A DNA stretch of 64,000 nt. Origin: Heterohyrax brucei. Taxonomy: Eukaryota; Chordata; Mammalia; Hyracoidea; Procaviidae. Where the stretch lies: NCBI GenBank assembly GCA_028571685.1, contig CM053143.1:143936829-144000828 (forward strand), in the 5' to 3' direction. Shown here piece after piece: positions 45,269 through 55,870 of the stretch. A program made the translations under genes and the position numbers. Numbering within the stretch: position 1 is the stretch's first letter; each line of letters opens with the position of its first letter. Below the pieces are notes generated by a model. It worked only from the letters and a program-made list of their open reading frames with translations. It was not told the origin of the DNA and searched no databases.

Positions 45269-45918
45269 TTATATTTCTTAATATTCTTTGCCTAACTAAA
45301 AATCATTAGAAATAAACTCAATACAGAAGTATGCCAGGAAAGATCTGTGAGATTCCTACATTGTCTCCTTATCTAGAGCTTCATTATTATGAAGAAATAA
45401 ATAAATTACTTAAAATAAGCAAACCAAAAACATGTGACTGTGAGGAAAGGAAAAATTAGAATGTAGAAGAAAACAGTATCATAAAGAAAACTATAAAATT
45501 ATACAGAAAGGTTAAAAGAAAGAGAATCAACAATTTGTCTTGAATCTTGGTTTGGATGAATTGCACATAGCTATGTTGGGGAAGCATCAGAGATGCACTT
45601 GGCCTAAAAGGTAAGTAGTGTATGATGATTAGGTGAGGGGGACTACAGTCTTTGACTACAGTCTGAAACAATCTTGTGACTTTGGCTGACAATTCTCCAA
45701 AACGGCGCCAGGTAAGAGACCTGTAAATGTGATTCATCTTCTTGATCGTGATGGCCTTAATACGGTAGTCATCTAGTAAGGCTTAACATATGTTGAGTAA
45801 ATAGATGGTTGGACATCCCTGCATAACAGTAATTTTCCACAGAGCTGAGCAGTTTACAAAGTCAGCATAACTCCTAATTTCTATATACTTCCATAAACAT
45901 GGAAAGGATTTTTTTATC
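45269..45918. other. Unassigned stretch
   Basis: AT-rich, no family recognised. The 93-codon minus frame at 45456-45737 has no domain. Confidence 0.4.
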
Positions 45919-45927
45919 TCATACCAT

Positions 45928-46264
45928 TTTTTTTTTATTGTGATTGAGTGCAAGTGTACAATCTAGTTTAAATTCCCATGCCTGTCTATGTGTAGCTCCT
46001 ACTGCTCTCCTTGCCTGGTGACAGCACACTCCTTTCTGTTCTATACAAGTCATACCTTCATAACAATCTCCTGTCCCCTCCTCTCCAACCTCTCCAGTTC
46101 CCTCTAGTGAGAAACCAGTAGGATGACATCCTATAGATGTATAGGACCATAAAGTGCACACATGACATGGTGACTCTGCATCGCCAAGTCCAATCCATTC
46201 CTGTCCAAGGAGTTGACCTCAGTAATGATTTATGATCAGAGGCAGCATCAGGTCTAGGGGCCAA
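45928..46264 (-). mobile_element. L1-type 3' end, 5'-truncated, with target duplication
   Basis: Flanked by TCATACCAT (45919-45927) and TCACACCAT (46265-46273). The plus strand starts with poly-T and reads 'gtagctcctactgctctcc', 'gacagcacactcctttc', 'gtaggatgacatcctatag', 'gatttatgatcagaggcag'. A sister copy is at 58776-59215. The class is inferred from the poly-A tail, truncation and duplication. Confidence 0.7.
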
Positions 46265-46276
46265 TCACACCATGTC

Positions 46277-46330
46277 TTTTTAATCATTCACTCAACCACT
46301 CTTTATTGAGGGCTGGCTCTGTAAAACCTT
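46277..46330 (-). mobile_element. L2 3' end scrap
   Basis: 'ttaatcattcactcaacc', 'ctttattgagggctgg' is the complement of the L2 end. Confidence 0.5.
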
Positions 46331-46904
46331 TTCACTTTGGTATCTTTTGCTGAAAACTAGTGCAGAAGAAGTTCACTGTAGTTTGAACCACTGCTGAGAA
46401 TTTGCATTTCCCCCCAAATATACTGAATCAGAATTTGCATTTTAACAAAATCTTGAGGTGGTTACTACATATAATTAATTTTGTAAAACCTCCGCTCTAC
46501 TAGTCATTTTCAGAATTGATCTCAATCAGCAGTATCAGCGTTGCCTAGGAACCTGTTAGAAACACAAGCCCTGACAGAGATCATCACTTTCTTTTCTCAA
46601 GTCATACAGAAGTTAACTGGTCATCCTGATCTAGTTCACGATAGGTCACAGTTCACAGGCTATGTGATGATCATAAACCTAGAGTCAACTTATTATCACC
46701 ATATCATCAGGGCTCACAGTGTTTTAAATACACTGAAGGAAACACAATGTATTATTCTGGGTACCTGATGACCCGTGTTTTGGCTGATTGCAATTAAGGG
46801 TTCAGCAGCCTAGAATTCAGTCACTATCAGCTACCAGTTCAAGAGGCATATTTTGCCGTCTCTTGAGGTGACTAACATAGTAGTATATTTTTACACGATA
46901 TCAA
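46331..46904. other. Unassigned stretch
   Basis: No repeat or exon recognised. Confidence 0.4.
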
Positions 46905-47095
46905 GAGAAGGCTTTGCCATTTATTGTTATGTGGTAGATATTTCTCTGCAGAAACTCCATGAGGTATCATTGTCCCTACTTCACAGATGACACAGTTGAG
47001 GCACAGGGTGGTATAATGACCTGTCCAACTAGGAAAGCTAGGATTAAACCCAGAGATGTACAACTCTTGCATCATGTGTTTTATACTACAACATA
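46905..47095 (-). mobile_element. MIR
   Basis: Plus strand 'aactccatgaggtatcattg', 'cctacttcacagatgacac', 'agttgaggcacagggtgg', 'aggattaaacccagagatg' is the complement of MIR. Confidence 0.85.
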
Positions 47096-47699
47096 GTATG
47101 CTTGGCCAGCAGGGTGTGTTTTCTTTTTGTAATAAATTAAGGCCATACATATTAAAATTATAGACATAAATTTAAATTACTTGGGGGAACGTATATTGAA
47201 AATCCAAAGTATTAGTAGATTTAGATACACATTCATTAGCGAATGCCTTAAAACCTCATTTTCTGTAGCTACACTCCTAGCCCAGAAAGAACTGTTTTAA
47301 ATAATGAGAAAATAAGAATTAATGTAAAGTAGTAAGTGAAGTATATTTTCCTCAAGGATTAACTTAGTTGAGACAAATTAAGCACATTGCAGTAGTTCTG
47401 AAAAAGAGTTTTTATACACTGAAAACTATAGATTCACAGTCTCTTTCCTTAAGTTGCTAAACAACTAACAGACGCAAAGACCATTAAATGCAAGGAAGAA
47501 ATAAGGTGTGTGTAAATATACTCTGATATAATTTTCATAATTTTGATGAGAGAAATGCATCACAAAAATTGATTTGTCTAAGATCTTGGAATTGATATTA
47601 ATGCTGCAATTCAAAACCCATTCTCTTTCCTCTATTCCATTTTGACTGTGACTAGTAGGAAGTATAATCTCACTAATGAGATAAGGTCATATAGATATT
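47096..47699. other. Unassigned AT-rich stretch
   Basis: No family recognised. Confidence 0.4.
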
Positions 47700-47921
47700 T
47701 TTCAGGTTAGAACCTGCTGCACCCGAGAGTCCTTTGACTCCCTTTCATTGGCTTATATGGCACAGCCTTCCATCGTTTTCTTCTTATTTCCCTGGTTGTT
47801 CTCCTTGTCTTCTTTCCATGCTCATTTTATTCTACCCAGTCACTAAATATGGAGCACCTTATGCCCTCTCCATTCCTTACTCTAACCTTTGGGGAAACTT
47901 ATCCATGCTTATAGCTATAAT
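47700..47921 (+). mobile_element. L2 ORF2 fragment, left part
   Basis: CT-rich L2 text 'gccctctccattccttactc', 'ggggaaacttatccatgc' up to the SINE target site ATAGCTATAAT. It resumes at 48086. Confidence 0.55.
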
Positions 47922-48085
47922 CAGAAATTCTAGTGGCATAGTAGTTAAGCTCTGTGGCTACCAACCCAAACTCTGGTAGTTCACGTATAACAGGCATTCC
48001 TTAGAAACTCTTTGGGGCAGTTCTACTCTTCCTATAGGGTCTCTATGAGTTGGCATTGACTCAACAGCAATGGGTTTGGTTTGAT
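47922..48085 (+). repeat. AfroSINE type A inserted in L2, with target duplication
   Basis: Flanked by ATAGCTATAAT at 47911-47921 and 48086-48096. 'aaattctagtggcatagtag', 'gaaactctttggggcag', 'gtctctatgagttggcattg', tail 'atgggtttggtttgat'. Confidence 0.95.
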
Positions 48086-48225
48086 ATAGCTATAATTATT
48101 ATCAAAACATGCAGTCACAAGTTCACCTTTGGAGCAAACCTCTTGTCTGTGTTCCACACCTCTATCTAAATGTCCATGTGCCATTTCTTCTTAGACATGT
48201 AGTAAACTTGTGATTAAACTTATGA
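48086..48225 (+). mobile_element. L2 ORF2 fragment, right part
   Basis: 'gcaaacctcttgtctgtgtt', 'ccacacctctatctaaatg', 'gtaaacttgtgattaaac' continue the L2 text interrupted by the SINE. Confidence 0.55.
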
Positions 48226-48282
48226 CTTCTAAAAAATTTTCTTATTTATAAATTTTATTCTTTTAAAAAAATCTTACATATA

Positions 48283-48870
48283 CATTTTTTTATTGTGTTT
48301 TAGATGAAGGTTTAGGGAGGAAATTACTTTCTGATCAAACAATTAATACACATGTTGTTTTGTGACATTGGTTGTCAACTCCATGGCCTGTCAACACTTT
48401 TCCCTTCTCGACCTAGAGTTCCCCCTTACTAGTTTTCCTGTCCCCTCCAGCCTTTCAGTCCTTGCCCCGGGGCTGGCGTGCCCATTTAGTCTTGTTTTGT
48501 TTTACGGGATTGTCTAATCTTTGCCTGAAGAGTGTACCTCTGGAGGGACTTCAGCAGTGAGTTAAAAAGTGGTCCAGGAGCCATTCTATCAGGGCTTCTC
48601 TTGTCTCTGTCAGACCAGTATGTCCGTTCTTTCATGAGTCAGAATTTTGTACTACATTTTTCTCAGCTCTGTCCAGGACCCTCTGTGGTGATCCCAGCAG
48701 TCAGTGGTGGTAGCCAAGCACCGTCCAGCTGTGCTGGACGCAGTCTGATGGAGGCTGTGGTAGTGGCAGTCCCTTAGTCCTTTGTACTAATCTTTCCCTT
48801 GTATCTTTGGTTTTTTTTGATTCTCCCTTGCTCCAGACAGGATAGGATTATGGAGTATCTTAGCAGCAGA
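48283..48870 (-). mobile_element. L1 3' UTR, lineage-specific
   Basis: Plus strand starts 'tttttttattgtgttttag', then 'gttgttttgtgacattggtt', 'cctgtcccctccagccttt', 'gtctgatggaggctgtgg', 'cctttgtactaatctttcc', 'ctcccttgctccagacagg'. The poly-T start and long 3' UTR text fit afrotherian L1 read backwards. No ORF is included. Confidence 0.65.
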
Positions 48871-49560
48871 CCCAGCTGGGTCATGTGCCGATAGACCCTG
48901 CTGGTGGGGGTATAGTATAGATCCAATCACAGGAGACGGTACAGCACAAACGGCTAGCTAGGGGGGAGGAAGGAAAGGAGAGACAGAAGAAACTAAAAGA
49001 GACCAAGCAACAGCAACAAAAAGGCAAAAACAAAACAACAACAAAAAATCAATCAACAAGATCAAACTAAAATCAAAGACAAACAGAAAAAACAAATAAA
49101 TCAAAGAATGACATTGAAGGAGCCAGCTGCTGGGAGTGGAGTAGCCCTGGGTAGAAGTGAGCTGTTAGCTCTGGCTGAACAACCGTGGCCCATCGAAAAG
49201 CAAGGAGGTTGCTTACAGTGAAGAAGAGCAGGAGCAGGAAAGCCTGCATCCCTGGTTCCTCTGTGCTGTCTCCTGCCGGGCAGGGAGGTTGCCTTCCTAT
49301 CCATCCTGTCTCTGTATGTCCCTCAGCAGTTGTAGTTCAAGATGGAGAGTTCCAGCCACCTCAGCTGGTTTGGGACCTTTACTCCGTAGCTCTCCTCATT
49401 CTCTGTTCTCTCTGTTTCTTATTCCACTTAGTGCTTGATCGGATTCTTTATCCTTGCACTTGATATTTTCAGTTCCAGGATTGATGTTTGTACTGGTTTT
49501 ACTTAGTTTTCCAGGTCTCTGCTGCGGAGAGACAGAACAGTGAAGGCATCTGCCTGTAGA
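48871..49560 (-). mobile_element. Probable continuation of the L1 3' UTR
   Basis: An A/CAAA-rich tract (about 49000-49108) is followed by 'gagccagctgctgggagtgg', 'tttgggacctttactccg' and CT-rich text. It directly continues the L1-like block, but I cannot prove it is one element. Confidence 0.4.
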
Positions 49561-49779
49561 AACATACTGGCCTGATCTCTTGCCCTTTCTTACAGCTTCC
49601 CCATCTGCTCATTAATAGCTGCAGAAAGCTGGAAATCACAGAAGTTATTCTTTATTTTTCCTTCTTTCTCATTTATAGTGAATCCTTCACCAAATGTTAC
49701 TGTTTCACCTTTGAACTCTCATTGGGATCTCTTTACTTCCTTCCGTCATGATCCAAGCTAGCATCAGTTCTCCCTGATC

Positions 49780-50265
49780 CATCCTGATAGTCTCCAAAAC
49801 AATACGCTTTCGTTCTGGACCTCCTTCCATCCTTCTTCACATTACAGCTACAGGGATTTTTCAAAATGCATATCATACCACATTAGCCCTGCTTCTCCCA
49901 ACTAAAATTTTCTTCAGTGGCTTTTCACTTACTAGGACAAAAACAAAACTTCTAATCATATCATGGTAAGTCCTTCACCTTTCCAGCATTAAACCACATC
50001 ATAATTATTCTTTTGCTGCTACAACTACATTGGTTTGACTTCTGTTCCCCAACATTTCTCCTCCACCAAGTCCTGAACTGTACCCTCTCCTCTTTGCTCA
50101 TTAACACCCTTCTCCTTTAAATCTCTAAGTTATAATCATACTTTTAAGGACTCCAGCCTGACCTTCCTAAATCTGATACCCCCCAATCTACCCTTTCATA
50201 GCATAAAGTGTCAACCACCATTTCATAGCAATGTTGACCTTTATTAATACATGCAATAAACGATG
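49780..50265 (+). mobile_element. L2 ORF2 end and 3' region
   Basis: 'ccacattagccctgcttctc', 'ttcttcagtggcttttcac', 'catatcatggtaagtccttc' and 'tccagcctgaccttcctaaa' follow the L2 3' text. Confidence 0.7.
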
Positions 50266-50738
50266 GGTAGAACCATTAGAGCCTGTCATGGATTGAATTG
50301 TGTCCCCCCAAAAACAGGTATAGACATTTAGTTGGGTCGTGATTACCAGTATTGTGTGATTTTCTTCCATTTTGTGATTTTACTATGCTATAAGTTAAAG
50401 AGGATTGGGGGGGACTGCAAATCCCTTCCTAAGATCACCTCCCTGCTCCATTTTTCCCAAGTGTGGCTTGCACCATTTTTGCTCTTTTTATCCTACAAGG
50501 GAAACAAGCAGAGAGTTGGGAACCTCATATCATCAAGAAAGTAGCACCAGGAGTAGAGCGCATCCTTCAGATCTGAGGTTCCTGTGCCAAATGCTCCCTG
50601 ACCAAAGACTGATACAACAAAGGACTTTCCTCCAGAGCTGACAGAAGGAAGCCTTCCCCTGGAGCGGACACCCTGAATTCAGACTTGTAACCTACTGGAC
50701 TGTGTAAGTATAAGCTTTCCTTTGTTAAAGACATCCAC

Positions 50739-51477
50739 TGTCTTAGGCTGGGTTTTCTAGGGAAGCAAAACCAGTAACATGTGTAGGTACAAGGAAAGAT
50801 TTATAATATATATATATGTAGATAGATAGATAGATACAAATATAAGAAACAGCTCATGTAACCACAGAAGCTGAATGTCCCGAGCTCTGGCACAAGCCTG
50901 AGGTATCCACGGAAGCTGAGGAACCCAAGGTCAGGAAGTCAGAGACCAGAGTTGCAGATCACCGGTTGTGTAGGTCAGTGGATCCCAAGCTGGTGGCGAG
51001 ACGAAGCGACAGAGGCTGGAGGTCGGTGGATCACAAGCTGGTGGCAAGACGAAGCGACAGAGGCTGGAGGTCGGTGGATCCCAAGCTGGTGGCGAGACGA
51101 AGCAACAGAGGCTGGAGGTTGGTGGATCACAAGCTGGTGGCGAGATGAAGCGACAGAGGCTGGAGGTCGGTGGATCCCAAGCTGGTGGCGAGACGAAACA
51201 ACAGAGGCTGGCGAACGCAGGATCGGCAGGTCAGGGAGCAGGACTCTCAAGTGCCGACTGTAAGGACTGATGAGTCCAACAGCTGCTAGTTCAAGTCCCG
51301 GAACCAGATGCTGGGAGTAGAGAGCAGAAGCTTCTGGCCAAGTGAGTGACCAGCCACCATAGTGAAAAGTCACAAGATGAGAGCCGAGGGGCAGGGAGCC
51401 ACCACAAACCCCACCCTGCCACTTAATACAGCAGCCAAATATGTAGTAGCCAAGTTGACATAATCCTGACCACCACA
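50739..51477 (+). mobile_element. ERVL LTR (MLT2-like) with internal minisatellite
   Basis: Starts TGTCTTAGGCTGGGTTTTCT, continues 'agggaagcaaaaccagtaac', a TATA/GATA microsatellite (50797-50836) and 'aagaaacagctcatgtaacc', and ends 'gccaagttgacataatcc', 'accaccaca'. That is the MLT2 layout, with TG and CA termini. TCCAC at 50734-50738 and 51478-51482 is the 5-base ERVL duplication. A minisatellite replaces the middle. Confidence 0.88.
50973..51212 (+). repeat. 48-bp minisatellite, five units
   Basis: Units start at 50973, 51021, 51069, 51117 and 51165, each like 'ggtcggtggatcccaagctg' plus 'gtggcgagacgaagcgac' plus 'agaggctgga'. Units 1, 3 and 5 read gatccc; units 2 and 4 read gatcac, so the array has a 96-base higher order. 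The length is a multiple of three, so 16-residue repeats appear in several frames. That explains the 167-, 103- and 60-codon frames, which are not genes. Each unit keeps two to four CpGs. Confidence 0.97.
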
Positions 51478-51512
51478 TCCACTTTGTGGTATTTCTGTTA
51501 GAGCAGCACTAG

Positions 51513-51600
51513 CCAAGCCAAGCCAAGTGCCATCGAGTCGGATCCAACTCATGATGACCCTAGGGGCCAGGGTAGAACTGACCCCCAGAGTACTAAAGGA
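51513..51600 (-). repeat. AfroSINE 3' fragment, CTTGG-tail subtype, with target duplication
   Basis: GCAGCACTAG at 51503-51512 and 51601-51610. Plus strand starts 'ccaagccaagccaagtgcc' (tail), then 'atcgagtcggatccaactc'. The copy is 5'-truncated at insertion. Confidence 0.95.
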
Positions 51601-51637
51601 GCAGCACTAGATGACTAAAACAGGGCCCATACCCCCA

Positions 51638-51806
51638 AACTACACCCATTGCTGTCAAGCTGATGCTAACTCATAGCAATACCACAGGGTCTTGTCTATA
51701 GAAGCAGACTGCCACATTTTTCTCCTGTGGAGCCGCTCATGGTTTTGAACCACTGGCCTTCTGGATAGCAGGTGACCGCTTTAACCACTGTGCCACCAAG
51801 ACTTCT
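51638..51806 (-). repeat. AfroSINE type C
   Basis: Plus strand 'cattgctgtcaagctgatgc', 'gcagactgccacatttttct', 'tggttttgaaccactggcc', 'ttaaccactgtgccaccaag'. Confidence 0.92.
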
Positions 51807-51834
51807 CACCACTAGGGCTAGGCAAGGACCCTCT

Positions 51835-51930
51835 ATTTTTTGCTCACCACCGTCATCTAACATAGTGTGAGGCTCCAGCCAGGCTGTAATGAATATTTGC
51901 TGAATAAATTAATGAAATAATGAACTAGCT
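51835..51930 (+). mobile_element. L2 3' end
   Basis: 'ctaacatagtgtgaggctcc', 'gaatatttgctgaataaatt' is the L2 terminus. Confidence 0.6.
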
Positions 51931-52461
51931 AACCAAACATCTGATAATTCATTGCCAATTCTAGAAACTTGTCATGTTTTTAAGAGAGGAAATTCACTTA
52001 TTCAGAGGAGAGGGAATGCCACATATTTTAGTCAGAACAGATGTAAGTTTTACTGGTGCAGTAAAATATTTCATTAGACACTGAAAAGAAGACTTATAGA
52101 CTGCCAGTTTCACTTAGGCAGTAACAGGTTGGAGATACTCTATTTATACTGTCAGGAGACTTTAGAACTTTTGAATCCAGATATGAAAATCGGCATTCAA
52201 GCTCATGTTGAGCAGTGAATGCAGAAGTGACTGACTTGAAGCAGATTCAGTATGCTCTATTTTAACATAGTTACATATGATTCTATATTCTATGATTCCC
52301 TTTCCCCACCAAATTATAAGCAATTTCAGGTCTTTAAAACATTTACATTAAAAAAGCAGAAATCTAGCATCTAGAAGCCAAACTTGAACCATGTAGGATC
52401 ACAGTGGCACCTGACTAAACCTACTATTCTCTGTTTGGGGCACCTTTCATAGTCAAGCAAC
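51931..52461. other. Unassigned AT-rich stretch
   Basis: No family recognised. Confidence 0.4.
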
Positions 52462-52660
52462 GATCCCTGGGTGTTGAAAATTGTCTGCACTCAGTTGCTA
52501 CTCAGAAGGCTAGCAGTCTGAAGCAACGCAGCAGTGCCATGAAACAAAGGCCTGGTGATCTACTTCGGAAAAACCAGCCATGAAAAACTCTATGGAGTAC
52601 AATTCTACTCTGTGAAACAGGGGTCATCAGCAGTCAGAAGCAACTCAGTGACAACTCATT
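52462..52660 (+). repeat. AfroSINE type B
   Basis: 'gatccctgggtgttgaaaat', 'aaaggcctggtgatctactt', 'aaaaaccagccatgaaaaac', 'gtcagaagcaactcagtgac'. Diverged head. Confidence 0.88.
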
Positions 52661-52714
52661 ACATGCAAGCACAGTTCTTTTCTTATACACTACAAGTAAC
52701 TGCTGACCTGCTAC

Positions 52715-52885
52715 ATAGCCTAATAGGGAAAATCATGATAAATGGAAAAAATACTGAAGTTGTTAAAAATTTCATTTTACTTGGGATCCATAATCAATGC
52801 CCATGGAAGCAACAGTCAAGAAATCAAACAATGTATTGCACTAGAAAAATAGGCTGAAAAAGAACTTTTTAAAGTTTTGGAGCCC
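52715..52885 (+). mobile_element. RTE ORF2 C-terminal fragment
   Basis: 'aaaatcatgataaatggaaa', 'gttgttaaaaatttcatttt', 'caatgcccatggaagcaac', 'tcaagaaatcaaacaatg' match the segment at 34.1-34.25 kb. Confidence 0.88.
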
Positions 52886-52914
52886 CTGTTAACCACAGGA
52901 AGGTAATTATATGT

Positions 52915-52995
52915 CTTACCTCATACAGAGGCTATGAGAACAATATGAAACATGTGAACCACAGTGCCTGGCATAGAGTTGGTCTACAGTGAAAT
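52915..52995 (+). mobile_element. MIR 3' fragment
   Basis: 'gtgaaccacagtgcctggc', 'atagagttggtctacagtg' is the MIR 3' part. Confidence 0.7.
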
Positions 52996-53721
52996 ATTGA
53001 TGTAATCCAATTTTTATGAATAAAGAGATAGCTATCTCTTTATTACTCCTCAAGACCCTGTGTATTCTCTCCAGGTAACCAAACACATCATTTTCTGGTC
53101 TGTACAAGACATTCAGGCTGTACATTTCTGGGCCTAATTTTGGAACCAGAGCCCATCAGTCATTCTCAGTCATATTCTGAATCAGAACAGCCAACAGAAT
53201 CTTCAGTGAGGTCATTATTTTTAGCTTTGGAACTGTTAGAAAATCTGCAGGGGATTTTCACAGCATTCAGCAAATTAGCAAAGGTCATCAAAACAAATCC
53301 ACTTACTGAATTCATTGGCTCGAAATGCTATCAAACCAGCACTGTCGTATTAAATTAAACAAGTTTCTACCAGCAACATTTCCATAAGAGGGGTCAAACT
53401 CAATTGGGTTTAGATTTTATTCATTGTTGCTGCATTTTAAAGCCACAAAAAACTGACCCTACACCAACTTGTCTCCCATCTAACATCTCCTTTCCACATG
53501 GTCCTGGGAGTTTTCCATAGGCTTGAATTTCCTAATTTCTCCACTTGTCTAAATCCAAGTTCATTTTTTTTCTAATTCTTCTCCTTAAGTCTGTTCTGCT
53601 GTCAATCCAGAATATATATATATATATATACATACATATATATATATTTTAGAGTCAGGGGACATGGTGATTTTGACCTTGCTACGTAACCCTGTACAGT
53701 GGAATACGGGCACGACTTGAT
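52996..53721. other. Unassigned stretch with TA microsatellite
   Basis: (TA)n with CATA units at 53611-53649. The 72-codon frame at 53140-53358 has no recognisable domain. Confidence 0.4.
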
Positions 53722-54074
53722 CGTTGTCCTTAGTTACGGGCCGGTAACTAGGACTCATGTTAACCCTACTGACAACTGAACCGAACGTCAGTTCTGCCCC
53801 GTCTTCACAACCACTGGTATGCTCAACTCCACTGTTGCAGCCACTGGGTACTTTGATTACCTCCTAACCTTGGGAGCTCATCTTTTAGCACTGTATTTGA
53901 CAGTATTCTGACGTGATCACTAGGATTTTAGTTTTGGGGAGAATATAGCCAGTCCTTTCTTCCTGGTCTGTCTTAGTCTAAAAGTTCCACTGAAACCTGC
54001 CCACCATGGGTGACCCACCAGCATAACAACACATAAGCTACCACACTACAACAAACTGACATGCAGCTGGTGGA
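53722..54074 (-). mobile_element. Internally deleted RTE, second copy
   Basis: Plus strand first gives the RTE 3' end complement ('ctgttgcagccactgggtac'). Within about 25 bases it switches to RTE 5'-region complement ('gctcatcttttagcactg', 'cctggtctgtcttagtc', 'gaaacctgcccaccatggg', 'aagctaccacactacaac'). Same two-end structure and similar joint as 28180-28861. Confidence 0.78.
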
Positions 54075-55034
54075 TGATTTCATTTGGCTTCTTCATTTTC
54101 ACAGCTATCCTCAAGTACACTCACCTCTGCATAGTTCTTGGTTGATTTTCAAAGTTTGTGGAATAGCCATCATCCAGTATGGCAGACCATCCATATCACA
54201 GGATCTTGTCAGATATTACACTGTTCAGCTCCTTGTTATCTAATCTTTATCTACAGTCTGGTTGCTAGAAATAGTTTTGGAAGGAATACTTCAGGTTCCG
54301 GTATTTGATCTTCGTGTCTGTCCACTCTTAATGATGGCTTGAAATCAAGCCAGACCACAGGATTGGTGAATCTTTCATTTTGGATCTAATTGGATAATTC
54401 TGGATCTAACTGCTTTACTAATTTGTACTTTGGAGTTATGCCAATGGACCACACTGATGGATTGTCTAAAAAAAGAACTGGATGCAACTTAGAACCCTCT
54501 TTCAGAATACCTACTGGGGAAATCTCTCTCATACTTCATCACGAAAGGCTGTACATCTTCTCAGTAGTAAGTTAGGTTTTCATTCCTGGACAATTTGAAA
54601 TTTTATAAACTGTGTTTTCCTTGATTTGGCCATTAGAAAACTTGATCATAAATCTGGGGTCCATTTGTTTCAACTTTATGGTTCACCCTTAGTAAAAGAT
54701 GTGTCTTTATTATGTTTCTACTCATAATTTTTCTTTTCCGTGGGCAGTTCAATTACTTACTTTAGTGCTTTTCCACTGGCAGTATTTTTGTCCAGTGCCT
54801 CACATCTCTTATAGAATGGGGCAGAAATTAAAAATAAATTCTTGATCTATTCCTTCAGTGAATTACAGCAATTACAGCTCACACAGCACTATTTAGCAAT
54901 TATTTCCTGCCTTGTTTCTTCTTTGTTTTATGACTCTACAACTAGCTTTAAGCTAGAGAACATTCTTAAAGCTTTCCAGTTATCACCCACACACTAGTAG
55001 CATGGCATGTTTTCAGTGAGTCTTTGAGTCAGCC
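54075..55034. other. Unassigned stretch (1 kb)
   Basis: No repeat family or exon recognised. Confidence 0.4.
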
Positions 55035-55190
55035 TTCTGCACACAGGTCTGCTTCTAACTAACTAGCTGGGTGACTTTCACTTAAAAGACAGTGGGCCTT
55101 GCAGGAGTTCACTCTCCTCACCTCTACATGAGGAAGTTGGCCTAAGTAATCTGCTATGTTCTCTCTGGTTCTAACATTCTGTCAAAAGTG
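55035..55190 (+). mobile_element. MIR/MIR3-type fragment
   Basis: 'actagctgggtgactttcac', 'cctctacatgaggaagttgg', 'ctggttctaacattctgtc' fit the MIR3-like 3' end. Confidence 0.6.
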
Positions 55191-55227
55191 CTTATATTCC
55201 TATAAGAAATATCTCCAGATAGAGATA

Positions 55228-55392
55228 TTTTGGAAACCTTGGTGGCATAGTAGTTAAGAGCTACGTCTGTTAACCAACAGGTCAGCAGCTCAAATCCGCC
55301 AAGAGCTCCTTGGAAAATCTACAGGGCAGTACTACTCTGTCCCATCGGGTCACTATGAGTTGTCGTTGACTTGACAGCAGTGGTTTTGGTTA
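55228..55392 (+). repeat. AfroSINE type A
   Basis: 'ggaaaccttggtggcatagt', 'aacaggtcagcagctcaaat', 'gagctccttggaaaatctac', 'gggtcactatgagttgtcg'. Confidence 0.95.
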
Positions 55393-55679
55393 CAGATTTT
55401 AGGACATGCACAATAAACTATTCAAAGATATGGATGTGACCATGTGGCTTATTTATTGCAGGGGATGCTCATGAAAGAAAAAGCTTTGCCCAAGGGGCTT
55501 TGTCCATTTTTTTCCATTAAAGAAAGACAAAACTCTTTCAGATATTTTGGTTTAGAATTTAAGTTGGAAGAACAATTACAAATGGGCAATAAAAATGATA
55601 CAGAAGGCCAGGAGCTTTTCATTCTATAATTTCACATATTGAGAATGCTTATTTCAGTTCTTTTAGTACAAAAGAGGCA
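55393..55679. other. Unassigned stretch
   Basis: The 61-codon frame at 55444-55629 reads 'KEKALPKGLCPFFSIKERQNSF' but has no match I can name and no splice context. Confidence 0.35.
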
Positions 55680-55870
55680 GTGGAGTACTACAAAAAGAGC
55701 CTTAGGTTGAGACTTAGACCTAGTTTCTACTCCAACGTTGGTCATTAACCAGCCAATTTAAACTTACTGCCTTTCTCTGTGTCTCAATGTTTCCGTTAAT
55801 GAAAAGAGGATAATGATCTGTCCATAACTGAGCGATGTTTTGTGAGAACCCAACAGGATAGGGTAAGAAA
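55680..55870 (+). mobile_element. MIR
   Basis: 'agacttagacctagtttcta', 'ctgcctttctctgtgtctc', 'gttaatgaaaagaggataat'. Confidence 0.6.

Larger units (their letters stand above)
50284..51622 (+). mobile_element. MaLR LTR, host of two later insertions
   Basis: Starts TGTCATGGATTGAATTG with 'tgtccccccaaaaa' and ends 'ctagatgactaaaaca'. LTR segments are 50284-50738, 51483-51512 and 51611-51622. Five-base flanks are gagcc and gggcc (4 of 5). An ERVL LTR and a SINE sit inside it. Confidence 0.9.

Noticed and set aside
50975..51478. 167-codon minus-strand frame with 16-residue repeats (and 103- and 60-codon plus-strand frames)
   Set aside because: All come from a 48-base minisatellite, a multiple of three, inside an ERVL LTR. 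Three frames are open at once and none has a non-repeat domain.
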